64,000 nucleotides of DNA. Origin: Arthrobacter globiformis (lineage in GTDB: Bacteria; Actinomycetota; Actinomycetes; Actinomycetales; Micrococcaceae). The stretch lies in assembly GCF_030815865.1 (NCBI RefSeq), contig NZ_JAUSXI010000001.1, positions 2,728,001-2,792,000 on the forward strand, read 5' to 3'. The first letter of the stretch is position 1. Every line of letters begins with the position of its first letter. The translations under genes were made by a program, and so were the position numbers. The notes below the pieces were generated by a model. That model made no database searches. It saw only the letters and a program-made list of their open reading frames with translations, and was not told the DNA's origin. Of the stretch, positions 9,660 to 19,392 are shown piece after piece.

Positions 9660-9850
9660 CCGGTGACGTTTTCCCCGTGACGGGCGGCGAGTGGAAGGTC
9701 GCCCATGGACGTCCTACCGGTTCGAACTGCTCTCCTACGACGTCGTTGGCGACGTGGCCTACAGTCTTCGCGGCGGTAGACCTGGGTCGCCCGCAGGACG
9801 AAACTGCGCGGTTCTCCGTCCACCGAGGCCGAGATGTGTTGCAGTCCCGG
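9660..9850. pseudogene. Scrambled SnoaL-like remnant on both strands
   Basis: The plus strand reads GGEWKVAHG and then SYRFELLSYDVVGDVAYSL, both typical of SnoaL-like proteins but in the wrong order. The minus strand over about 9765-9845 reads SVDGEPRSFVLRATQVYRRE, which should lie between them. The simplest reading is a SnoaL-like gene broken by an inversion and deletions. The pieces are short, so the assignment is tentative. Confidence 0.35.
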
Positions 9851-10149
9851 GGTGGCGAGAACGTGAACATGCCCGACCTCAAATTCACCATCACGAGCGC
9901 TCCGTCCTACGTGGCCGAAGGTGACAAGTTTCGGTTCACCGCCGAGGTCAATCCCAGCTCGTGCCCGTTCTTCCTCACCCCCGTATCCACCACCGTTCGG
10001 AAGAGGCACGGTCCTCGCTGAGAGAGGGAAGCCAAAAAAGTTCGGTTCCGTTAGGGCCGGGAAATCCGAGTCCTTGCAATGCCCCGTCGAGGGGCGCCTC
10101 TTGCCATCCCGGTGCCCACGGCTGAAGCGAAACTCTGACTGGAGGGCTC

Positions 10150-10451
10150 ATGCTGTCGTTCGAACAGGCCAGAGCGATCGCTTATGAGGCCTCGCCCCCA
10201 CCTGGGAAGCAGGGGAGTCCGGCGAATACACGGTCGCCGACTACGGCTATGAGGACGAGACAGCGTGGCTTCTCATCGACGGCGGGAGCAAGTTGGTCAT
10301 TGACGTCGACTACTCCTGCCAACTCATCGGTCGGGGGAGCACCTTCGTTGACAAGAGGACCGGGGAGATCATTTCCCTGACCTGCCTGGAGGACCCGGAC
10401 CACTTCGACGCAATGACCCCTGTGGGACACCACCCCGACGAAGACCTCTGA
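10150..10451 (+). pseudogene. Small YrhB/Imm35-like protein, frameshifted
   Basis: ATG 10150 (with GGAGG-like sequence upstream) starts MLSFEQARAIAYEAS. After a run of five C at about 10196 the protein-like frame changes to give TWEAGESGEYTVADYGYEDE, TAWLLIDGGSKLVIDVDY and GRGSTFVDKRTGEIISL. The layout (an amphipathic first helix, an AW-x-L-x strand, then FVDKxTGEI) resembles small immunity or YrhB-like proteins, but I cannot fix the family. The frameshift sits in a homopolymer, so a sequencing error is possible. Confidence 0.45.
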
Positions 10452-10452
10452 G

Positions 10453-10749
10453 CTACAGCGGTGGTTCGATCGCGTGCAGGTGCAGGATCGTAACCTCAGC
10501 GTGGTCTGTGGAAGGAAACCCGGCTTGGGCGAGGATTCTTTGGAAGTGGTCACTGGCGAAGCGGGCCCTGAGAAGCTCCTCGAACTCCCATACCCCGATG
10601 AGATATAGCGAGTCGTCATCGACAGCGCAATGATGACGCAGCTCTCCAGGCGGCCCGCCGGCCTCCATGATTACCTTGTGAGCCCTGTCGTATGCCCGGG
10701 TCAATTCTTCGACATCACCGCGAAATCGGGCGATCAAAAGTGCGGACAT
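10453..10749 (-). CDS. Conserved hypothetical protein, dimeric alpha-beta-barrel-like
   Basis: A 98-residue protein beginning MSALLIARFRGDVEELTRAY, followed by AHKVIMEAGGPPGELRHHCA, a VWEFEELLRARFAS helix and a C-terminal strand AEVTILHLHAIEPPL. The beta-alpha-beta rhythm suggests a ferredoxin-like/ABM fold, but no catalytic motif is obvious. ATG 10749 is preceded by GGAGG 5 nt upstream and is preferred over the ATG 15 nt earlier. It converges with the pseudogene at 10150. Confidence 0.65.
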   Translation of the reverse strand: MSALLIARFRGDVEELTRAYDRAHKVIMEAGGPPGELRHHCAVDDDSLYLIGVWEFEELLRARFASDHFQRILAQAGFPSTDHAEVTILHLHAIEPPL

Positions 10750-10957
10750 CTGAGCCTCCGGCATCGGGAACTCTGGCTCCCTGAGTGCAAGAAGATCCCT
10801 CGCCTCAAACCAGAGTTCGCTTTGAACCCCAAGGGTAGTCCGGGAGAGCGCAGGGTGTGCGTTTCCAGTGAAAGCAGCAGACTATCCCCGTCTCAGGAAC
10901 TATACCTATGGGTGACTAGCCCGAGACCCCCTGTTTCTAGGCTTTATATGGGTTTTT

Positions 10958-10991
10958 TGTCTCACAGAGTCTGTCTCACCACAATGTCTCA
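10958..10991 (+). repeat. Three direct TGTCTCA repeats upstream of the resolvase
   Basis: TGTCTCA occurs at 10958, 10972 and 10985 (spacing 14 and 13 bp), just before the resolvase start. Serine resolvases bind clustered half-sites (res) beside their own gene, where they also autoregulate, so these may be resolvase binding half-sites. TGAGACA, the complementary word, also occurs at about 16966 just before another resolvase remnant. Confidence 0.4.
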
Positions 10992-11027
10992 TAGAACCGT
11001 CAAGGGTCTGCGTGACATGATGTGCGC

Positions 11028-11686
11028 ATGAAGCTGGGCTACGCGAGGGTGAGCAAGACAGACCAGGACGCGCGGATGCAGATTGCCGCCCTCGAGGAAG
11101 CCGGTGTCGCCAGGGACAAGATCTTCATCGATCACATGTCGGGGGCGAAAACTGCGAAGGAGCGTCCCGGCCTGACCGAGCTGCTCAAATACGCCCGCGA
11201 CGGGGACCAGGTCTTTTGCTGGCGAATCGACAGGCTCGGGAGGTCCGTGATCGACGTCCTGAACACCGTCGACGAAATGACCAAGCGGGGGATCGGGCTG
11301 CACTCCCTGGTAGACGGAGTGGACCCTTCTACGGCCTCCGGGCGCCTACAACTCGGCCTGTTCGCGACCCTGGCCGAATACGAGCGGGAGATCATCAACG
11401 AGCGAGTGCGTTTCGGAGTGATGGCCGCCCAGGCCAGGGGAGTGCAGTCCGGCAAACGGCCGGCGGACCCCGTCAAAGTGGAGAACAAGGTCGCCGCGGC
11501 GAAGAACCTGCTCGCCACCGGCAAGACCGCCCAGCAGGCCGCAGACGCCGTCGGATGTCACGTGCAACTCTCTACCGATACTTGAAGGAGTACGGCGCCG
11601 AGGAGCCGGTAGCCGCCGCCGTGACGAAGCCTCCGAAGGGCAGGTCCCGATACATCGACAAGGGCACGCTGCCTGCCCGGGACTAA
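11028..11686 (+). pseudogene. Serine recombinase (resolvase/invertase family), C-terminal frameshift
   Basis: The N-terminal catalytic domain is complete: LGYARVSKTDQDARMQIAAL with the nucleophilic Ser near residue 8, then DHMSGAKTAKERPGLTELL, the WRIDRLGRSVIDVLN arginine motif, and the long E helix with GLFATLAEYEREIINERVR. The C-terminal HTH begins (TGKTAQQAADAVG), but one base is lost at about 11557. The proper frame, SRATLYRYLKEYGAEEP to GTLPARD, resumes and stops at 11684-11686. The frameshift destroys the DNA-recognition helix, so the encoded 186-residue protein is probably inactive. ATG 11028 is taken as the start; GTG 11022 is an alternative. Confidence 0.85.
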
Positions 11687-11703
11687 TCTGCGCATGTTTC
11701 GTT
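11584..11703 (+). repeat. Direct repeat copy 1 (resolvase gene tail)
   Basis: About 115 bp covering the last 33 codons of the resolvase and the bases after its stop. It is nearly identical to 12188-12305, sharing for example GGGCAGGTCCCGATACATCG and ATCTGCGCATGTT. Confidence 0.85.
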
Positions 11704-11756
11704 GTAGAGTCAGCCCGCGGGGCTTGTGCTGGGAATACGACGCGGGGGATACGGGA

Positions 11757-12180
11757 TGACGAATACTGGCAACGATGTAGAAGGCCGAGCTCAGAACAAA
11801 CCGACAAGACCAAGATTAAAGTGGTACTGGAAACTTGCTGGTTTCTTATTCTTTGGTTTCACCATCTTTACATGTCGATGCCCGCTCTGAACTCATTCGG
11901 TATTGAAGGCCTTCGATGTGAGGTCATTTCAGCAAGACCCGATACGAGCTCTGGTGGAACTAGAGGCTCGGCTTCGACAGCCGGTGTTCTGGTAGAAACG
12001 ACGAACTGCGGGACAATGCACGTGTCCGAGGGCGTGTCGTTCGACAATCAAGACGAGGTTGCTGAGTCCTTCAAAGGTGGTAGCGAATACGAGTTCGACC
12101 TTGGCTGGTTCTCACGAGTGGTGACCAAGGACATCAGGCACGAAATCCCCTCAGTGCAGGACTACCGCTTAGCAAATTAA
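11757..12180 (+). pseudogene. Membrane-anchored protein of unknown function, frameshifted
   Basis: The first frame begins at ATG 11757 (GGGGGAT upstream), with a polar N-terminus NKPTRPRLKWYWK and one membrane segment LAGFLFFGFTIFT. Near 11870 the frame changes, and an apparently extracytoplasmic domain follows: LNSFGIEGLRCEVISARPDT, STAGVLVETTNCGTMHV, EVAESFKGGSEYEFDLGWFS and HEIPSVQDYRLAN. Two cysteines (in LRCEV and TNCGT) may pair outside the cell. It is lower in GC than its neighbours and sits precisely between two copies of the resolvase tail, so it looks like cargo of a duplication or insertion. No family recognised. Confidence 0.55.
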
Positions 12181-12187
12181 CAGGGTC

Positions 12188-12305
12188 TTGAAGGAATACT
12201 GCTGAGGAGCCGGTGGCTGCCGCCGTGACGAAGCCACCGAAGGGCAGGTCCCGATACATCGACAAGGGCACGCTGCCAGCCCGAAACTAAATCTGCGCAT
12301 GTTCC
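12188..12305 (+). repeat. Direct repeat copy 2 (resolvase gene tail)
   Basis: The second copy of the 11584-11703 repeat with several point differences (GAATACTGCTGAGG for GAGTACGGCGCCGAGG). It has no resolvase upstream. Together with copy 1 it brackets the membrane-protein gene. Confidence 0.85.
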
Positions 12306-12331
12306 GTGGTGAGACGAACAAAGGGGACACC

Positions 12332-12607
12332 ATGGAGCAGCTCGCATTGATGACGGAATCTGACCAGGACCAAGCGCCAGGTCAGGAGTCTGCTCTCGCC
12401 GAAGACCCGTCACCGGAGTTCGTCTACAACCCTTGGAAGATGAAGGACGTCCGCCGGTTGTACATCAACCTCGCTGACGGGACGAAGGTCGGATACTTGG
12501 TGTGTGGCGAGGTCCCCGTCACGGGTAAGCGCTTTGTCCAGGATGCGAAGTCTCGTGACGGGCTCGTCGCCGCTGATGGTCAGCGGCGGGGGCCGCCCGG
12601 AGAATAA
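12332..12607 (+). CDS. Hypothetical protein
   Basis: A 91-residue protein starting at ATG 12332 with AAAGGGGA 5 nt upstream. It has an acidic N-terminal part (MTESDQDQAPGQESALAEDP), then FVYNPWKMKDVRRLYINLAD and GTKVGYLVCGEVPV. The DVRRLYINLADGTKVGYL stretch looks like a conserved beta-hairpin that, from memory, resembles nuclease-related actinobacterial proteins; the end (DGQRRGPPGE) does not look natural, so the 3' end may be replaced. No function assigned. Confidence 0.45.
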   Translation: MEQLALMTESDQDQAPGQESALAEDPSPEFVYNPWKMKDVRRLYINLADGTKVGYLVCGEVPVTGKRFVQDAKSRDGLVAADGQRRGPPGE

Positions 12608-12784
12608 TGCTGCTGTGACGGATGCACGATGTTAGGGCGCGGACCGATTCGAACCAAACGCGCGGTGACTTCGCTGCAGAAATGGTTCGAGGGTTCTTCG
12701 TCTCGGGATCCGTGACGAACTCGACTCCCTGTAGAAGTCCTCTGCCGCGGACGTCGTGGATGTTGGGGTGGCCTGTGGAACCGT

Positions 12785-13861
12785 TTACGGAACGATGCGT
12801 TCGGCCCTGTAGCGGTCGAACAGGCGGGTGAAGCAGTCCTGAGTGCGGCGGTAGCCGCTAAAGCCAGCTAACCGACTCTTGCTCATATCGGCAACTACTT
12901 CGATGGGACGGCCCAGGTCCGCGTCCGTGTGCCACCAGGAGGCAACGCGCGCGAGGACCGGCTCGGCCAGCCGGTGCTGGGCCACAATCCGGACCCAGCT
13001 GTCCTCGGCGCCGCGCATTTGCTCCTCCAAGGGCCGCGGCGCCTCTTGGTAGCCCTCCCAGTCGAGCCCAAAGTAGTCAGCCAGGGCTGGCCACATTCGG
13101 CGCCACCGGAAGATGTCCCCGTTGACGACGTTGTAGGCCTCGTCGCCGGCAGTCTCTGTGGTGGCGGCCCAGATCATGTGCTCGGCCAGCAGCGTGGCGT
13201 CAGTCATGTCGGTCAAGCTGTTCCATTGAGTCTCGGAGCCGGGGAACACAAAGGGACGACCGGTCTCCCGGCAGATCGCGGCTTGGGCGGCGAGGGTGAG
13301 CGCCATGTTCATGGCGTTGCCCACCGCGTGGCCGATCACGGTGTGCGCCCGGTGCACCGACCAGCGGAACCTCTGACGTTCAGCGGCGGCCCACAGCTCA
13401 TCCTCCTGGGCGTAGTAGAAGTTGTCCACAGGAAGGCGCGGCTCCTCCTCCAGGAAGGGGGTGTCCGGCATTTCGCCTTGCCCGTAGGCCTCGAAGGGAC
13501 CGAGGTAGTGCTTGAGCCCGGTCATCAGCGCCACGTGCTCCACCGGGGCGTGGGCCAGGGCGCCCAGGAGGTTCCGGACCATCCCGGCGTTGACCTCGAT
13601 GTTCTCCTTCTCGGTGGCTTGGCGGGACCACGCGGTGAAAAACACGTGCGTGGGCCGCTCTGGGGCAAGCACCATTTCAAGGCTTTCGGCCGAGCGCAAG
13701 TCTGCGCTTAGGTGCCGCGCCATGCTACCGGGCAGGGGGGTGCGCGACAGCGCCACTACGTCCCAGTCCTGGGAGGTCAGTTGCTCAACGATCGCGGAGC
13801 CGGTGATGCCACTGGCGCCTACGACCAGGGCGGTCCGGGCGGGGGTCTCATGTGTATCCAT
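12785..13861 (-). CDS. SDR family oxidoreductase (PRISE-like)
   Basis: A 358-residue extended short-chain dehydrogenase. The nucleotide-binding motif is GASGITGSAIVEQL (residues 15-28), followed by VVALSRTPLP, the DLRSAESLEMVLAP segment and THVFFTAWSRQATEKEN. The motifs HVALMTGLKHYLGPFEAYGQ and NFYYAQEDELWAAA carry the PRISE-type active-site Lys and Tyr (K in GLKHYLG; Y in FYYAQED). PRISE enzymes (progesterone 5-beta-reductase/iridoid synthase-like) reduce 1,4-enones with NADPH; the bacterial substrate is unknown. The frame extends 25 codons further upstream, but the family begins at ATG 13861. Intact and monocistronic. Confidence 0.9.
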   Translation of the reverse strand: MDTHETPARTALVVGASGITGSAIVEQLTSQDWDVVALSRTPLPGSMARHLSADLRSAESLEMVLAPERPTHVFFTAWSRQATEKENIEVNAGMVRNLLGALAHAPVEHVALMTGLKHYLGPFEAYGQGEMPDTPFLEEEPRLPVDNFYYAQEDELWAAAERQRFRWSVHRAHTVIGHAVGNAMNMALTLAAQAAICRETGRPFVFPGSETQWNSLTDMTDATLLAEHMIWAATTETAGDEAYNVVNGDIFRWRRMWPALADYFGLDWEGYQEAPRPLEEQMRGAEDSWVRIVAQHRLAEPVLARVASWWHTDADLGRPIEVVADMSKSRLAGFSGYRRTQDCFTRLFDRYRAERIVP

Positions 13862-14172
13862 AGGTTCCACTGTGCCATCCCAAGGCCGGGTGCCGCCCCG
13901 GTGGCTACCGCGGTGTACGCGCAGGGAGAAATCCATGGCACCAGAGCTGGGGCACCGGCTGGATCCGACAAACCGCGACGCCCAAAAGGGACCTCATGAG
14001 GGCTCCGATGCGCCCGTGCGGGGCACAAGCAATCGACAGGCGTTCCATGGCCGCTTGGATCACCCGATGAACAACCGTCATGTACTCTGCACCCGGATCG
14101 TCCTGGTGCACGCGACTCAATAGAAACAGGGGAGATAACGAGGCGGCGTTCCCAGACCTGGTCAAGTCCATT

Positions 14173-15446
14173 TGCGTGGTGTAGCGCGGTTGCCGCGTGA
14201 TTCTTGGGTTGGTTAGGCGCTGAGCGCCAGGTCTGGGGTGCTGTCCTCCTTCGTCTCCGGGTCGGTGCCGAGGGCCTGTGATTGTTGGATGAGGTCGAGG
14301 CTGAGGTAGCGGCGGGATTCGATCCATTCGTCGTGCTGTTCGGTTAGGACGGCGCCGACCAGGCGGATCAGCGCGGTGCGGTCGGGGAAGATCCCAACGA
14401 CGTCGGTGCGGCGGCGGATTTCCTTGTTCAGGCGCTCCTGCGGATTGTTGGACCAGACCTGGCGCCACAGGCCTTTGGGGAAGGGCGTGAACGCGAGGAT
14501 GTCTTCCCGGGCGGTTTCGAGGTGGTCCGCGACCTTGGGCAGTTTCTCGGCCAGGGCGTCCAGGACCCGGCCGAACTGGGCGTGCACGCCGGCGGCGTCG
14601 GGCTGGTCATAGACCGAGTGCAGCAGCGTCTTCACCCATGGCCAGGACGCTTTCGGCGTGGCGGACATGAGGTTCGCCGCGTAGTGGGTGCGGCAGCGCT
14701 GCCAGGCTGCGCCGGGCAGGGCCGCCCCGATCGCCGCGACGAGTCCGGCATGGGCGTCGGAGGTCACCAGTTTCACCCCGGACAGGCCCCGTGCCGTCAG
14801 ATCGCGGAAGAAACCCAGCCAGCCGGCACCGTCTTCCGCGGAGGAGGCCTGAATGCCGAGGACCTCACGGTGTCCGTCGGCGTTGACGCCGGTGGCGACC
14901 ATAGCGTGGACGTTGACGACCCGGCCGCCTTCGCGGACCTTCAGGACCAAGGCGTCAGCGGCCACGAACGTGTACGGGCCGGCGTCCAGCGGCCGGGTGC
15001 GGAACGCCTCGACCTGGGCGTCCAGGTCCTGCGCCATTACCGAAACCTGGGACTTGGACAAGCCAATCCGGGAAGTACGAGCCCTGCCGAAGCTTGGGTA
15101 TGGCCACGTCCAGGGTGCCGGTGCGGGTGTCGAAGTCCCGGTGCCGGTACCCGTTCCGGGAGTTCGATCGTGCCTCGGAACGGGCACCGTATTCGGCGCC
15201 GCAGACCGCGTCCGCCTCAGCGCTCATAAGCGCGTTGATGAACGTAGTCAGCATGGAGCGCATCAGATCCGGGGAAGCCTGCTCGAGCTGCTCTGACAGG
15301 AAACGGGCAGGGTCGATAACATGGGGTGCGGTCATCGCGTGAAAACTCCTTGAGAGAAGACTTTGGTCGGTCTTTCCAAGAATCACGCGATGGCCGCCTC
15401 ACGTTCGGGAGCAACACGCCCTGAACCGGGCCGTTACACCACGCTA
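14173..15446 (-). mobile_element. IS256-family element with internal deletion
   Basis: Related sequences face each other at the ends: TGCGTGGTGTAGCG (14173-14186) and CGTTACACCACGCTA (15432-15446). A second inverted pair lies inside, CGCGTGATTCTTGG near 14193 and CCAAGAATCACGCG near 15377. The enclosed transposase gene has lost a segment, so the element can move only if helped in trans. The exact outer boundary is uncertain by a few bases. Confidence 0.7.
14213..15335 (-). pseudogene. IS256-family transposase, internal deletion and frameshift
   Basis: The N-terminal part starts at ATG 15335 (AAGGAG 10 nt upstream) with LRSML-type helices and NGYRHRDFDTRTGTLDVAIP, then KLRQGSYFPDW. At about 15070 roughly 45 codons are missing and the frame changes; the rest resumes with LSKSQVSVMAQDLDAQ. 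The DDE core is otherwise present: Asp in FVAADALVLKVREG, Asp in LVTSDAHAGLVAAIG, and Glu in SNNPQERLNKEIRRR. The missing block lies between the DNA-binding N-terminus and the catalytic domain, so no functional protein is made. Confidence 0.9.
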
Positions 15447-15896
15447 ATGGGCACTACTCCAGACCTACTGACGTGACGCAACAGGGACATTTCGGCGTCT
15501 TGCGTCAGCATGGGGTGTAGTTCAACCGGATATGAGGGTCCGCCGCAACACGCCTGTTCCCGGTTTCGTAAAGTTTGCATGTCTCGTAAGCCGAGGGATG
15601 AAAGACAGGCGGCCGAGATACCTCCGAACCACAGCCCCACCTTGGATGTCTCGTTGCCGCGTCTCTCGGCCTACCGGTCGTGGCAGAAAGCTTCCTGTAG
15701 GACGTGCTTGGTGTGTGTGTGGGTTTCTGATGGGACGCAGCTGGCCTTAGTGGTGCCCGGAGTAGTTGTGAGTCCCGACGTGGGGACTAACAGTGTCCTG
15801 TAATCATCCCGGTGTTGTTCTACACTCGACATACCGGGCGTGCCCCCAACCTGCCGGAGTGGTACACACCGGCCCCACGAAGGGAGGCACGGTCCC
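15447..15896. other. Intergenic stretch without a recognised gene
   Basis: I see no supported coding region. A GGGAGG ribosome binding site at about 15882-15887 belongs to the phosphoesterase that follows. Confidence 0.5.
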
Positions 15897-16946
15897 ATGC
15901 GCCGCAATCGTGTTATCGCTGGAACGTCCGCTTTCCTCTTAGGCGTCACTGGCCTTTTGGCCGCGTCCCTCGATAGTGGCGGTGGGAACACTGCTGAGTG
16001 GGCGCTGCAATCAACTGCGACTCTCGCTGCGCCACGCCTACCGCCACCCAAGGCCGCTTCACCTGCGCGTGACGTGAGGATCGCTGCTGTCGGTGACATG
16101 AACGGCCCGAAGACGTACGCACCGACTAGCCCGTCCGGGCGGAACGGTGCGGCGATCACCAGGCTGGTGCGGAACAACGAGATTGACGCGTTCCTGGGAC
16201 TCGGGGACTTCCAGTACGACACCGCGTACTGCACTGACTACGTGAAGTACTGGACACGGCTGTGGGGTGGCACGAAACCCAAGTTGTACTGGGTGTCCGC
16301 ACCCAACCACGACTGGAAACCCGGACGGAACGAAGACCTCGACAACTTTATGAACGGCCAATGCCCTGGGTCTAAGGCGAAGGCTGCGATCAACCAGCAG
16401 CGTGGGTTCATCGGGAACGGGAAACCGTACTCGAAGGACTTCGGGAACTGGCACTTCGCGTTCCTGTCCTCCGCGCACTGGCGTTACAACCCCACGGAGG
16501 CTCGGGCGTTGACGAGATGGCTGGACAACGACCTCGCTGCTGCGAAGGCAGCGGGTAAGCACCTGGCAGTCGTGTACCACGAACCGTACTTCACGTCGAA
16601 CACGAAGGAACATAAGCGGGCCGCCGACCACAAGCCGTGGATCGACGTCATGTGGAAGCACCGGGTCCGTCTGACCCTGTCAGGGTCACAACACAACTAC
16701 GAACGCTCATGTCCGGTGAACAACAAGGACCAGTGCGTCAGTGACGGGATGACAGCGTTCCAGGTTTCCACGGGAGGTATCGGTCTCCGCTCCTTCACTA
16801 GCAGTCCGTCGTTCATTGCGAAGAGGTTCAGCAACACCCACGGGTTCCTTCGGATGACACTCCGAGGCAACGGGTCTTTCGACTGGAAATTCATTCCAAC
16901 GACGGGGTCGGGCACGGACGCAGGTACGCGTTCCGCACCGAAATAA
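15897..16946 (+). CDS. Secreted metallophosphoesterase
   Basis: A 349-residue protein with an N-terminal signal peptide (RRNRVIAGTSAFLLGVTGLL, cleavage likely near residue 25-40), a Pro/Ala linker and a calcineurin-like phosphoesterase domain. Visible metal-site motifs: AAVGDMNG, FLGLGDFQYD, SAPNHDWKPG, VVYHEPYFTS and LSGSQHNYERSC. The last corresponds to the GHxHxYER motif of acid phosphatase-like enzymes but reads GSQHNYER, so the first metal-binding His is Ser. Motif III is APNHD in place of GNHD. Activity is therefore uncertain. ATG 15897 has GAAGGGAGG about 9 nt upstream. It is probably extracellular and acts alone. Confidence 0.88.
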   Translation: MRRNRVIAGTSAFLLGVTGLLAASLDSGGGNTAEWALQSTATLAAPRLPPPKAASPARDVRIAAVGDMNGPKTYAPTSPSGRNGAAITRLVRNNEIDAFLGLGDFQYDTAYCTDYVKYWTRLWGGTKPKLYWVSAPNHDWKPGRNEDLDNFMNGQCPGSKAKAAINQQRGFIGNGKPYSKDFGNWHFAFLSSAHWRYNPTEARALTRWLDNDLAAAKAAGKHLAVVYHEPYFTSNTKEHKRAADHKPWIDVMWKHRVRLTLSGSQHNYERSCPVNNKDQCVSDGMTAFQVSTGGIGLRSFTSSPSFIAKRFSNTHGFLRMTLRGNGSFDWKFIPTTGSGTDAGTRSAPK

Positions 16947-16994
16947 AAAGCCACCGCCAAGCCAATGAGACACGCAGGGTACTAGCCGAAGCGG

Positions 16995-17111
16995 GCAGCC
17001 GAGCTGGTACAGCCGGGCGGCCAGCGGAATTCCCAAATCCTTCCTCACCAGCGGCTACGGCATCAGCCGGGAAACGGTGTACCAGTATCTATGCCAGACC
17101 AGACCTTCCTG
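16995..17111 (+). pseudogene. Serine resolvase, C-terminal remnant
   Basis: About 30 codons, AASGIPKSFLTSGYGISRET then VYQYLCQTRPS, ending at TGA 17109-17111. This is the HTH tail of a Hin/Pin-type resolvase (compare YGIRRETAYQYLRQAQPE at 54791). It is preceded by AAELVQ in a shifted frame. Nothing of the catalytic domain remains. Confidence 0.6.
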
Positions 17112-17404
17112 AATCCCTCGCCGGCAATCCTGTTATTCCGCAACAGCAGCACAGACCCAGGTTGACGGAATCTCCACTATCAGTGAAGTTGTTGGCACGG
17201 GGGGCAGAGCGCCAGATCTCCGGCTGCCATGATCACCTCCGTCGGTGGCGGCGAATCACGACCACAAAGGCGCGCGGCGCAGCGTCACTCGTGGTTCTAT
17301 CAAAGCGATGTGGAGTGGAACATCGCGTCCTGCTTGACGGGTGTCAGCGATGGTCGAAAAGTGAGCCATTTCGTGGGTTGAAAGCTGAGCCACTTTGACG
17401 TTGG

Positions 17405-19375
<1,971 letters not shown>

Positions 19376-19392
19376 TCAACCGGGCGGAAGTC

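Noticed and set aside
13398..14123. Several 70-200-codon plus-strand frames over the PRISE-type gene
   Set aside because: They are antisense shadows of an intact dehydrogenase.
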